Source: JAPLFM01 sp964650885
GTDB lineage: Bacteria; Bacteroidota; Ignavibacteria; Kapaibacteriales; UBA2268
Assembly: GCA_964650885.1 (NCBI GenBank)
Contig: CAZYXG010000030.1
Coordinates: 1-29,811 of the forward strand
Reading direction: 5' to 3'
DNA: 29,811 bases
Part shown: piece after piece, positions 8,999-17,924 of the stretch
Layout: each line of letters starts with the position of its first letter
Position numbering within the stretch: the stretch's first letter is position 1
Program-made: the position numbers and the translations under genes
The notes under the pieces: generated by a model
What the model was told of the DNA's origin: nothing
Database searches by the model: none
What the model saw: only the letters and a program-made list of their open reading frames with translations

Positions 8999-11900
8999 TC
9001 ATTTGCCAGAATTAATTAAATTCAGCACTTCTTTGGCTTCTTCGTTCATTGGATTTAGCATCAGCACTCTTTCCAGTTGCTTTTTAGCTTCTTCGCTATT
9101 GCCTAAATTTCTTTGAGCAAGAGCCATTCCAAGCATTCCGTCTAAATTGTCGCTGTTTACTTTCAAGCACATTTCATAAAGCTCAACTGCCCCTACGAAA
9201 TCACTCATAGCAAATAGTATGTCTGCTGTATAGCTTAAAATGTGGTCGAGCGTTAGCCCTATTGCACTTTCAAAACGGCATTCAGTCCAATCGTCCAATA
9301 TTGGAGTCATTAGCTCTAATGCCTCTGTTAGTTCCTCTTTAAGAGCAAAAAGTTTCACTTGCAAATATCGTACATCTATATTCTTTGAATCTAATCTTGA
9401 AATTACATCCAAATAATGATATGCATCGCTATAGTTTTCTTCCTCTATCAATATCATTGCTATAGCACAGTGTGCGTAGGTATTCAAAGTCAGATTATCA
9501 ATTCCCAGTTCAATTGCTTTAATGAAATATTCTTTCGATTCTGGAACTTTACCATTATTATAATAATATTCTGCTTTGCCCAAAGTATTAATTGGGTCTT
9601 CATCCTGCACTATTTTCGATTGGATATTCTTTGCCATTGTTGTTCCGCAAAGGAAATCCAATCTTGTCATCATTTTCAGCCCAGCTCTATCCCAAGTCCA
9701 TTCGCTGCGAGCCCTAAGAGCTGCAAGCAAGCCAATTGGAATTAAATTAGTTGGGTTTTCATAAATATCTTTCAATATTTGAATCAAAGTCTCTTCGTGT
9801 GGTTCAAGGAAAAATGCTTCACCAGTAAGCTCTTTGCCGTCTATAACAGAGCCAATAGATAGCATTTCGCTTGGGATTTGCCAACCAATTGATTCATCTA
9901 CAAAGTCGTCTGTAGCTCCACCCTTTGTAACGACTACTGGCAGACCAGAAGCCATTGCTTCAAGAGTTGGTAGTGAAAATCCTTCGCCACGGTATGGACT
10001 AACAAACACACTACAACTTCTATAAAGTGAAGCAATATCTTCTTCTGTTAAGAGAGAATCTATATACTCTATCTCTGGAGCATTAGGAGTATTTTGTGCA
10101 TCACGAATTAATTGCTGAGCAGTCTGCCCACGGTAGAATGATTCTCCACCCATATCTTTTATTACTAAACAAACATTATCGCTGCTAGTGAAAGCTCTCA
10201 AATAAGCAGACAATAAAATATCTATTCCTTTTCTGGAAATTGTGCCACCTACGAATAAGAATTTTATTTTCTTTTTGGTTTTGAGCTCATATTTTCTGCC
10301 TATTGGAGTAAACAATTTCGGGTCTATACCATTTGGAATAATTTGTACTTTATCTGGATTTACACCCGATGCTATATATACATTTCTGCAAAAATTCGAT
10401 GGAGTCCATACTTCTTCTACATCATTGAATAACTCAACAAAGTCCTTACGCAATTGAGTGAATTCCCAAGGCTGCATAATAATCCATTTCGCACCCATTG
10501 GTGCTTCTTCTTTTGGAGGCCACTGGTGGCGAATCCATACATAAGGCAAGCTGGAAATTTCTTCAGAAACTTCTCCTTTCACTCGAATGTCATTTGCGAA
10601 AAGTGCTTCGAATTTACTATTACCTAATGGCGATATTTTATCGTTCTCATAAGGCACAATAGTTAAATTTGCTTGTTCCGATTTTAATATATAATAACTT
10701 TGCTCTCTATTAATTAAAGCGAGCGAGTGATAAACCATTTGAGAACCTTCCCAAACTATGTTTAGCTGAGGATTATAGCCATCGCTATATTCCCATTCAG
10801 GAACTAATGGGAAATCTGGCAAATTATCATTCGATTCACCATCGTAGTCTAAAATTTCTATGTCGCCGCCGCCAAATAAATCTTGATCTTTTGGCTCTTG
10901 CATAGTATATGAATTTTTTAACTCATCGGCACTCACATCATCGAAAGCAAATTTTCTTGCTTTCACAGTCATATTCAAATTAATGAATCCACGAGTTTGA
11001 GGGAAATCGTGTTCTTCATAATCATAAACTTCAAGCCCAGCATGGGTCAAATGATTGCGAATACTTTGCTCATCGAATGCAACGCAATGGTAATCTCCAG
11101 GGTTAGTTTGTCCGCCAAAAATCATATAAGAAGCAATGTCGGCATTCCAATCGCCTCTCATATATGCTTGCATTTGCAATTTCAAAGATGGGCAACGAAT
11201 TTCTAACACTCCGCCTGGTTTCAATACTCTTGCCCATTCTTTCAGTATTTGATCAGTTTCTCTATGTGAAAAGTGTTCAAGTACATCACTTGCAAGTATA
11301 TAATCAGCAGAGTTTGGAGCAATATTCAGTTTTCTTATATCCATTGCCACAACGCTTGCGTCATTGCTGAATAAATCCACATTCACAAAGTCCTCTCGCA
11401 CATCTTTTCCGCAGCCCAAATTCAAATATAGCGGACTTGGCAAAGGGTTTGGCATTGTACCACTTGCTGTTTTATTAGCAAATCCATGTTGCAAATCATT
11501 TGTGAATTGCAATCTGTTCATTGCTGGTATTTCTGGCTCTTGCCTCTCGGTTTCATTTGAAAGGTTTTCTTGCATTTCAAATTTCTCCTGAATTTTTGTT
11601 TGTGTTATGTTAACTGTTTTCAGCACCAATTTTTCTGGTGTTGTAATTGCTTTCGTAACTTGTGTGGATTTGCCCGAATCATCTAAGAAATGAAGATTCA
11701 AATCTTCCTGATTAAGCTGTGTTTTGTTTATTAACTTATTATAAATACTTGACACAAAATCAACATAATAATTGAAATTATATGTCAGTCCAGTATTTTC
11801 TTTCCAATCGTTTAACAACCTTGGGTCGTTAATCAATTTCTTCATTTTAATAGAAAGTTCTATTGGTGAATTATATGTATATAATGCACCATTGTAATCG

Positions 11901-14900
11901 TCTTTGATAAAATCTGGGATTCCACCTATTCTTGCACCTATCACCGGCAAACCAAGTGCTAAGCATTCTGCCAAAACAAGCGGTGCACAGTCCTCCCAAA
12001 TAGAAGGGATTATCACTGCATCGCAGGATTCGGCTATCTTTGGTAAATCATTTGTAGTATATTCACCGCAGAATTTAATTTTCAATTTAGATGGAAAGCT
12101 CTCCAATGCTTTTTTATAACCAATGCTAATAAATCCCCAAATGTGAATTTCGGCATCGCTTGGCTCTAAAAATTGGGAAGCTATTAGAATATTATGCACT
12201 CCTTTGTGGGGCATTGCTCCACCAATAAATGCAAATCTCATTGGAGTGAAGTTGTTAGTATCATATTTGCGTGTGAAATCTAATTTCGGAATTTGATTGA
12301 CTACCGATATTTTATTTGTGTCTCCACCAAACTCGCAAAGCAGTTCTCGCACTCTTTTGGAAACAGCCAAAGTATGGTCTATTTTATTATTCAATAAATC
12401 TAATGCTTTTGCTTTTCTCGGTGCGTAATCTTTATTGGGATAATGAAGTACTAATTCTGAATTCTCTTGAAAATCAGTATTGCTCCATTTATTAAAATCC
12501 TTTTTAATCATATATAGATTTGGGTCTATGAGATGATAGTTATGAGGAGTGTAAAGAGTTGGAATATTTCTTTCTTTGACAACATCGGCAATAGCAAATG
12601 AAAGCCCAAGAAAATTATGGTAATGCACAAGCGCTGGCTGAACATCATCAAGAACTTTAGTAAATAGGTTTACTATATTTACATCTCTAACTTCACGCTC
12701 TGGATTTTCAACATCAAGAAAATTTGTTGGGCGATTATACACGCCAAATAGAATAACACCCTCGTCATAAGATTCTTCTAAATAGTATGGCGCATGGCTG
12801 TCGTTATGCTTACCAGCAGCATAAAAAACAAACACATTGAATTGCTTTGCTAACTCTATGGCTACCGAGCGTGGGAATGTTGTACCACCTCCACTTTCGT
12901 TCCAACCATACATAGTGAAAAGTAAATTCTTTTTAATTCCAAGTTCTTCAGAATTTAGTTCATCTTCATTTGGATAGAAGTTGTTCAGAATCGTATCTAA
13001 GGTTTGAATATTTAATCTTTTGAATTCCAATGGCTCTGTTATCACATCTTTTTGTGAGTGAGTTGTTAGTATAGTAACAATCTCTTCAACTCTCTGTGTG
13101 TGACCTTCTGCAACAAGTTCATTTATTAAGAAAAGTATTTGCTTCACTTTTTCCCAAAATGGAAGACTATATTCAGGGTTTTGTACATAGCCCCAATAGC
13201 CATCTTCAATTAAGTATTTTTCAGCATCTATTTCTATAAAATTACTCCAACGTGATTGGAATAGTTTCTCATTTTTAGCATCGAAACTGTTTGGATTTTT
13301 ATAATAACGTTCAAATTTTTCAATTCCGTTATCTTTCTTGGTAATAGATTCGTAGTGAATAGCAACGGCTTCTGGATTATAAACAACTTTGTAACCTAGT
13401 TTACGAATTTTTAAACATAAATCTAAATCTTCGTGTCCAAACACATACTCTTCATCGAAACCATCGGCAATAACAAATAATCTTTTACGGATTGCCAGCA
13501 TAGCACCTGTTACCATTTGATATTCTCTAGCAATATTCACACACGCAGCATCTGGCGAAAACGTTACATATATATGTAAGTGCGACATTATATTCTGTCC
13601 TATATGTCCAAAGGCAATTCCAGCATGCTGAACCATCCCATTTGGATATATCAATTTCCCACCCTGAATACCAATTTGCTGATCCGAATCAAAGCCTTCA
13701 ATAAAGGCATCGAGTGCATAATCAAATAACTTAGTATCATTATTTAAAAACAGCAAATAAGATGCTTTTGCAATTGCTGCCGCTTGATTATTCACTTTAG
13801 AAAAAGACAAATTTTCTGTGTTAGTAATAACACTTACTTTATCTAAAATTGAATTTAAATATTCCGCTGTGCCATCGGTAGAGGCATTATTAATAATTAT
13901 AACTTCAAATTTATTTACATTCACACTTGTGAATATTGAGTTAATGCACTGCTTAGTTAGTTCTAAACTGTTATGTACAGGAATGATTAAAGATAATTTT
14001 ATACTTTCATCTTTCACTTCATTGCCTATATTCGTTAATTCTTCAAAATCATCTGACATATTTTGTCGAATTATTCTTTCTCTGCGATTTATTGCTGCTA
14101 CTTCTTGATTAGTAGAAAATTGGCTTTCGTCCAAACTAATCAAACCGTACCATTTTTGGTTGAGTCTTATCCAATTCGCTACATCGTGTTCATGTCGGTT
14201 TGCTGTCATTGACTCTGCGTGGTAAACTATACTATTTGCCGAATATCTGATTTTGAAACCAGCTTGAGTAAGTCGGAAGCAGTAATCAATATCTTCTAAG
14301 CCATTAATATATTCTTCGTCGAGCAGTCCAACTTTATTGATAGCATCTTCGCTAATTAAGAAACAAGCACCTGTTATTGCCGAGACATCACGGCTGGACA
14401 TTGCTTCTTCTACTTCGCCTAAGTGTGCTAATCTGTGGGGGTGGTATGGTGCCAAAGACTTGCCGTCTTCAGTTCCAATTTTCACAAAGATGTGCTGAAT
14501 TAAATCAGTTTCTGGGTATAATAATAAAGCACCTGCAGCACCGACTGACTCTTCGGTAATTATCTCCTCCATAATTCCATTAAGCCAGTCGAGCTGTGGT
14601 TGCGTATCGTTATTGAGCAGCAGAGCAGCTCTGCCCTTGCGAGCTAAAATACCCTGATTGCAAGCTTTTGCAAATCCAAGGTTTTCAAAATTTCTTATAA
14701 CTATAAAGTTATTATGTAGCGTTTCATATTCTTCTAGTATATCATTAGTTCCATCGCTTGAGCAATTATCTACAACAATTACTTCATAGCTGAAACTATC
14801 TCCAGAGTTTTCATATAAGGCTTTCAGGCATTCTTTTGTGAAAGCAACATTATTAAAAACTGGAATTATTATAGAAACATCATATATATATTTTGAATCA

Positions 14901-16024
14901 ATTTCCTCTTGCGGTTTATCAACAGCAACTGACTCTTTATAGCTTTTATAATCTAATTTTTTATTCTGGCTTTCTAAAAGCTCAGTAAATTTTTCGTGAA
15001 GCTCATACGATTCCTCATTCTCTGGGTATAGAATCATTTCGTTAGTAACTGATTCCAATGCCTCTTCAGTTTTTCCTAAATTTGCAAGACATACTGCTTT
15101 CACTAAAAACAGTCCAGATTTCCCATTACCAAGTTTGCCAAACACTTCCAGTGCTTTATTGACAGACAGCAATGATGAGTTATAGTCCTTATTTGCTAAA
15201 AGATTATATGCTTCATTAATGAAAATTCGTGCCAAGTTTTGTTGATGCTCTATTATTTTCTTATTAATTGCTTCTTGATGTGAATTATTGAAATGTCCAT
15301 TCAATAAATTTAGTATATCGCAAGTGCGTTCTATTTTAGTAATGTCGGGAGTTCCAGACCAAACACCAGCGGAATGAACTCTATATGTTGCCATATTAAG
15401 TTCAATGTAAGCAAGTTTACCATATTGAGCATTCAAAATATGAATAACCCAATCGCCAGCAGGCAAAGTGGCAAACCAACTTGGAAATTCATTAATCAAA
15501 TTTCTGCGGAACATTGCAGAGCAAGTCTGAATAAAGTTACCAGTTATTATATCTTCAAACTCAGAAAATACTTTCGGTGGTTTAATATTATTAGGGTATA
15601 TAGGTTTGTCAGAATAAAAGTTGTGGTCGGGAAAGTCATTATTTTCATAATGCACAGATACATTATGGAAAGAAACGGCAGCATCGCTATGCACATCCAT
15701 AAATTCCACTTGTGTTTGTAGTTTGGTAGCATCAGTCCAATAGTCATCTCCCTCGCAAAGAGCAATATATTCGCCAGAGCAATTAGCAAGTACATCTAAG
15801 AAATTGTAATTCATTCCTATATTATTTTCTCTTAAAATTGGCTTTATCAATTCAGGGAATTGCAAAGCATATTCATTAATTATATAGGCAGTAGAGTCTT
15901 TGGAAGCGTCATCGCCAATTACGATTTCAAATTGGAAATCAGTTTTTTGCGAAATAATACTTTCTAAACATTGTCTAATGTAATTTTCTTGATTGTATGA
16001 GATTACCAGTACGCTTACTTTCAT
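8999..16024 (-). CDS. Giant multidomain glycosyltransferase: GT2-TPR-GT2-GT2-GT4-methyltransferase-GT4-TPR
   Basis: A single open frame of 2341 residues with no signal peptide or membrane segment, expected in the cytoplasm at the inner membrane face. Domains in order: GT2-A (1-230, EGDDYW near 91); TPR-like helices (265-350); GT2-B (380-625, NND at 471-473); GT2-C (674-900, NND at 761-763); GT4-A (1032-1430); a low-complexity linker (1430-1530); a class I SAM methyltransferase (1530-1690, LNLGCGK at 1534-1540, DVLEHF near 1580); GT4-B (1752-2120, E2014-x7-E2022); TPR repeats (2145-2340). In GT4-A the first acid of the E-x7-E pair is Asp1345, with Glu1353 intact. GT2-B and GT2-C resemble each other and rhamnosyltransferase-type GT2 enzymes, suggesting internal duplication. 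It probably adds several sugars, possibly with methylation, to a surface glycan. The start overlaps the aminotransferase stop as ATGA. Confidence 0.92.
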   Translation of the reverse strand: MKVSVLVISYNQENYIRQCLESIISQKTDFQFEIVIGDDASKDSTAYIINEYALQFPELIKPILRENNIGMNYNFLDVLANCSGEYIALCEGDDYWTDATKLQTQVEFMDVHSDAAVSFHNVSVHYENNDFPDHNFYSDKPIYPNNIKPPKVFSEFEDIITGNFIQTCSAMFRRNLINEFPSWFATLPAGDWVIHILNAQYGKLAYIELNMATYRVHSAGVWSGTPDITKIERTCDILNLLNGHFNNSHQEAINKKIIEHQQNLARIFINEAYNLLANKDYNSSLLSVNKALEVFGKLGNGKSGLFLVKAVCLANLGKTEEALESVTNEMILYPENEESYELHEKFTELLESQNKKLDYKSYKESVAVDKPQEEIDSKYIYDVSIIIPVFNNVAFTKECLKALYENSGDSFSYEVIVVDNCSSDGTNDILEEYETLHNNFIVIRNFENLGFAKACNQGILARKGRAALLLNNDTQPQLDWLNGIMEEIITEESVGAAGALLLYPETDLIQHIFVKIGTEDGKSLAPYHPHRLAHLGEVEEAMSSRDVSAITGACFLISEDAINKVGLLDEEYINGLEDIDYCFRLTQAGFKIRYSANSIVYHAESMTANRHEHDVANWIRLNQKWYGLISLDESQFSTNQEVAAINRRERIIRQNMSDDFEELTNIGNEVKDESIKLSLIIPVHNSLELTKQCINSIFTSVNVNKFEVIIINNASTDGTAEYLNSILDKVSVITNTENLSFSKVNNQAAAIAKASYLLFLNNDTKLFDYALDAFIEGFDSDQQIGIQGGKLIYPNGMVQHAGIAFGHIGQNIMSHLHIYVTFSPDAACVNIAREYQMVTGAMLAIRKRLFVIADGFDEEYVFGHEDLDLCLKIRKLGYKVVYNPEAVAIHYESITKKDNGIEKFERYYKNPNSFDAKNEKLFQSRWSNFIEIDAEKYLIEDGYWGYVQNPEYSLPFWEKVKQILFLINELVAEGHTQRVEEIVTILTTHSQKDVITEPLEFKRLNIQTLDTILNNFYPNEDELNSEELGIKKNLLFTMYGWNESGGGTTFPRSVAIELAKQFNVFVFYAAGKHNDSHAPYYLEESYDEGVILFGVYNRPTNFLDVENPEREVRDVNIVNLFTKVLDDVQPALVHYHNFLGLSFAIADVVKERNIPTLYTPHNYHLIDPNLYMIKKDFNKWSNTDFQENSELVLHYPNKDYAPRKAKALDLLNNKIDHTLAVSKRVRELLCEFGGDTNKISVVNQIPKLDFTRKYDTNNFTPMRFAFIGGAMPHKGVHNILIASQFLEPSDAEIHIWGFISIGYKKALESFPSKLKIKFCGEYTTNDLPKIAESCDAVIIPSIWEDCAPLVLAECLALGLPVIGARIGGIPDFIKDDYNGALYTYNSPIELSIKMKKLINDPRLLNDWKENTGLTYNFNYYVDFVSSIYNKLINKTQLNQEDLNLHFLDDSGKSTQVTKAITTPEKLVLKTVNITQTKIQEKFEMQENLSNETERQEPEIPAMNRLQFTNDLQHGFANKTASGTMPNPLPSPLYLNLGCGKDVREDFVNVDLFSNDASVVAMDIRKLNIAPNSADYILASDVLEHFSHRETDQILKEWARVLKPGGVLEIRCPSLKLQMQAYMRGDWNADIASYMIFGGQTNPGDYHCVAFDEQSIRNHLTHAGLEVYDYEEHDFPQTRGFINLNMTVKARKFAFDDVSADELKNSYTMQEPKDQDLFGGGDIEILDYDGESNDNLPDFPLVPEWEYSDGYNPQLNIVWEGSQMVYHSLALINREQSYYILKSEQANLTIVPYENDKISPLGNSKFEALFANDIRVKGEVSEEISSLPYVWIRHQWPPKEEAPMGAKWIIMQPWEFTQLRKDFVELFNDVEEVWTPSNFCRNVYIASGVNPDKVQIIPNGIDPKLFTPIGRKYELKTKKKIKFLFVGGTISRKGIDILLSAYLRAFTSSDNVCLVIKDMGGESFYRGQTAQQLIRDAQNTPNAPEIEYIDSLLTEEDIASLYRSCSVFVSPYRGEGFSLPTLEAMASGLPVVVTKGGATDDFVDESIGWQIPSEMLSIGSVIDGKELTGEAFFLEPHEETLIQILKDIYENPTNLIPIGLLAALRARSEWTWDRAGLKMMTRLDFLCGTTMAKNIQSKIVQDEDPINTLGKAEYYYNNGKVPESKEYFIKAIELGIDNLTLNTYAHCAIAMILIEEENYSDAYHYLDVISRLDSKNIDVRYLQVKLFALKEELTEALELMTPILDDWTECRFESAIGLTLDHILSYTADILFAMSDFVGAVELYEMCLKVNSDNLDGMLGMALAQRNLGNSEEAKKQLERVLMLNPMNEEAKEVLNLINSGK

Positions 16025-17238
16025 TGCAGTTGTTGTCCTTTTGCGTGTAATTTTTTTGCCACTTCTTTGCTATTCGCCAATATAAACCTAACTGTATTGC
16101 AAACGCTGTGAATTTCTTCGCTTGTGATTGCTGTGCCAGTAGGAAATGATATTACTTTCTTAGTTAATTTATCCGTTTCTTCCAGCATAAATTTTGAGTA
16201 CGGATAATATGATCGGTATGGTTCCATATTGTGGATACCTGGATAAAAATATTTTCTAGCCAATATATTCTCTGAATGCAATATAGCGACCAAATCATCT
16301 CTCGAAATTCCAGTTGTACGCTCATCTACTTCAAAAACTATATATTGATAATTATTCGATTCGTGTTCGTTGTATAATATCATAGTCAGCCCTGGCAATG
16401 CAGAAAGCTCATTTCTATATAAGTTATAATTTTCTTTATTTTTGGCTATAAAATAATTTAATGAATTCAGATTAGTCAATCCCATAGCTGCCGATACTTC
16501 ATTCATCTTTCCATTTGTTCCTATATAAACTACATTGTCGTAGCCACTGAATCCAAAGTTCTTCATAAGTCGAATTTTGACTGCAAGTTCATCATCGTTT
16601 GTAACCACAGCTCCACCCTCCAATGTGTTGAAGAACTTTGTAGCATGGAAACTAAAAACTTCTGCTAATCCAAAATTTCCCAATTTCTGCCCTTTATAAC
16701 TACAAGCAAAGCCATGACTCGCATCGAAGAATAATTTCAATTTATGTTTTTTTGCAATTTCAGTTAATGCTTCCACATTGCACGGACGACCCCACAAATG
16801 CACCCCTAATATTGCAGTTGTGCGAGGAGTAATTAATGCTTCCACTTTTAGTGGGTCTATATTATGAGTGAGTGGATCTACATCGCAAAAAACAGGTGTT
16901 ATTTCTTGCCATTGCAATGAATGGGCACAAGCCACAAATGTGAATGAAGGCATAATTACTTCGCCTTTCAAATCCATTCCACGTATTGCAATTTCCAAAG
17001 CTATTGTGGCATTGCACATTAAAATGCAATGCTTCACACCCAGATATTCCTTTATTTGTTTTTCAAGTTCAGTTACAACTGGGCCTGCATTTGTAAGCCA
17101 ACGTCTATCCAAAATATCCGAAGTCATTGACATAAATTCTTCTTTATTGCCTATGTTTGGTTTGCCAACATGCAATGGAACAGAGAAAAGTTTTTCCCCT
17201 CCAAACGCTGCCAATTCTTCTATTTTGTTCTTCATCAT
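16021..17238 (-). CDS. DegT/DnrJ/EryC1/StrS-family PLP-dependent sugar aminotransferase
   Basis: A 405-residue fold-type I aminotransferase that converts a keto-sugar nucleotide to an amino-sugar nucleotide. Family signatures are visible: 'RRWLTNAGP' near 45, 'VIMPSFTFVA' near 95, 'GVHLWGRPC' near 145, the PLP-contacting Asp172 in 'FDASHGF', and the Schiff-base lysine Lys201 in 'SFHATKFFNTLEGGA'. Length and motifs match complete members, so it should be active. The exact sugar cannot be read from sequence; 4-amino-4,6-dideoxy sugars are common products. A second Met directly follows the first, and ATG at 17238 gives a 4-base ATGA overlap with the upstream acyltransferase gene. The pairing with a NeuD/PglD-type acyltransferase parallels the PglE/PglD pair of bacillosamine synthesis. 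Confidence 0.93.
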   Translation of the reverse strand: MMKNKIEELAAFGGEKLFSVPLHVGKPNIGNKEEFMSMTSDILDRRWLTNAGPVVTELEKQIKEYLGVKHCILMCNATIALEIAIRGMDLKGEVIMPSFTFVACAHSLQWQEITPVFCDVDPLTHNIDPLKVEALITPRTTAILGVHLWGRPCNVEALTEIAKKHKLKLFFDASHGFACSYKGQKLGNFGLAEVFSFHATKFFNTLEGGAVVTNDDELAVKIRLMKNFGFSGYDNVVYIGTNGKMNEVSAAMGLTNLNSLNYFIAKNKENYNLYRNELSALPGLTMILYNEHESNNYQYIVFEVDERTTGISRDDLVAILHSENILARKYFYPGIHNMEPYRSYYPYSKFMLEETDKLTKKVISFPTGTAITSEEIHSVCNTVRFILANSKEVAKKLHAKGQQLQ

Positions 17239-17924
17239 AATGAGTTACTAAACTTATTTTTAATTATTTTTGCAGGTACTCCTACTGCTGTACTTCCCGC
17301 TGGTAAATCATTCACTACACAAGCAGCAGCACCTATTGTTGCGTCTGCACCAATTTGTTTTTTTTCAATTACTGTTGCTCCTGTACCAATATATGTATTG
17401 CTTCCAATTGTAACATTCCCAGATATTCTTGCTCCAGGACCAATTGTTATGCTATCTCCCAAAATGCAATCGTGTCCAATTGAACATTGCAAATTGAATA
17501 AATTGTGATTACCTATTAAATCAGAATTCGAGATAATTACTCCAATATCGAATATATTACCTACACCAAATTTTTTGTTATATTTTGTGATTAAAGCAGT
17601 TGGGTGTATTGCATTTATATATTTTAAATTATATTTACTTACTTTTGAAATCAATTTATTTTTCAATTCAATATCCCCAATAGCACATATAGTCTGCACT
17701 TCGCTATTGTTGTCAAACCAATCCAAATCGCCTAATACTGAATATGTATTAACTATAATATTTGGTTGGAAATATTCTTTTTCTACAATATAACCCAATA
17801 TATTATATTTCAATTTAATTTCATTGCAAGCTTCCATTATATCAACTACTTGTCTCGCTATTCCGCCAGCACCAATAATTGCAACATCTATCACTTTTCC
17901 ATCGAATCTATCATCTTCCCACAT
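17235..17924 (-). CDS. NeuD/PglD-like sugar O- or N-acyltransferase
   Basis: A 229-residue protein with the two-part NeuD/PglD layout. The N-terminal Rossmann-like sugar-nucleotide-binding domain has a GAGGIAR loop at 18-24. The left-handed beta-helix of hexapeptide repeats spans about 115-220, with His151 in 'SIGHD', where the PglD/NeuD catalytic base lies, and ends in the usual 'GVPAKII'. It transfers an acetyl (or other acyl) group from acyl-CoA to an amino sugar nucleotide, most likely the product of the adjacent aminotransferase. The ATG at 17924 was chosen over one at 17969 because a strong AAGGAG site lies 8 bases upstream and it shortens the overlap with the methyltransferase gene from 59 to 14 bases. 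Confidence 0.9.
   Translation of the reverse strand: MWEDDRFDGKVIDVAIIGAGGIARQVVDIMEACNEIKLKYNILGYIVEKEYFQPNIIVNTYSVLGDLDWFDNNSEVQTICAIGDIELKNKLISKVSKYNLKYINAIHPTALITKYNKKFGVGNIFDIGVIISNSDLIGNHNLFNLQCSIGHDCILGDSITIGPGARISGNVTIGSNTYIGTGATVIEKKQIGADATIGAAACVVNDLPAGSTAVGVPAKIIKNKFSNSL

Noticed and set aside
15374..15721. Plus-strand open frame of about 115 residues inside the giant glycosyltransferase gene
   Set aside because: It lies antisense to a well-supported coding region, has no recognisable domain or promoter, and its composition is that of a shadow frame.
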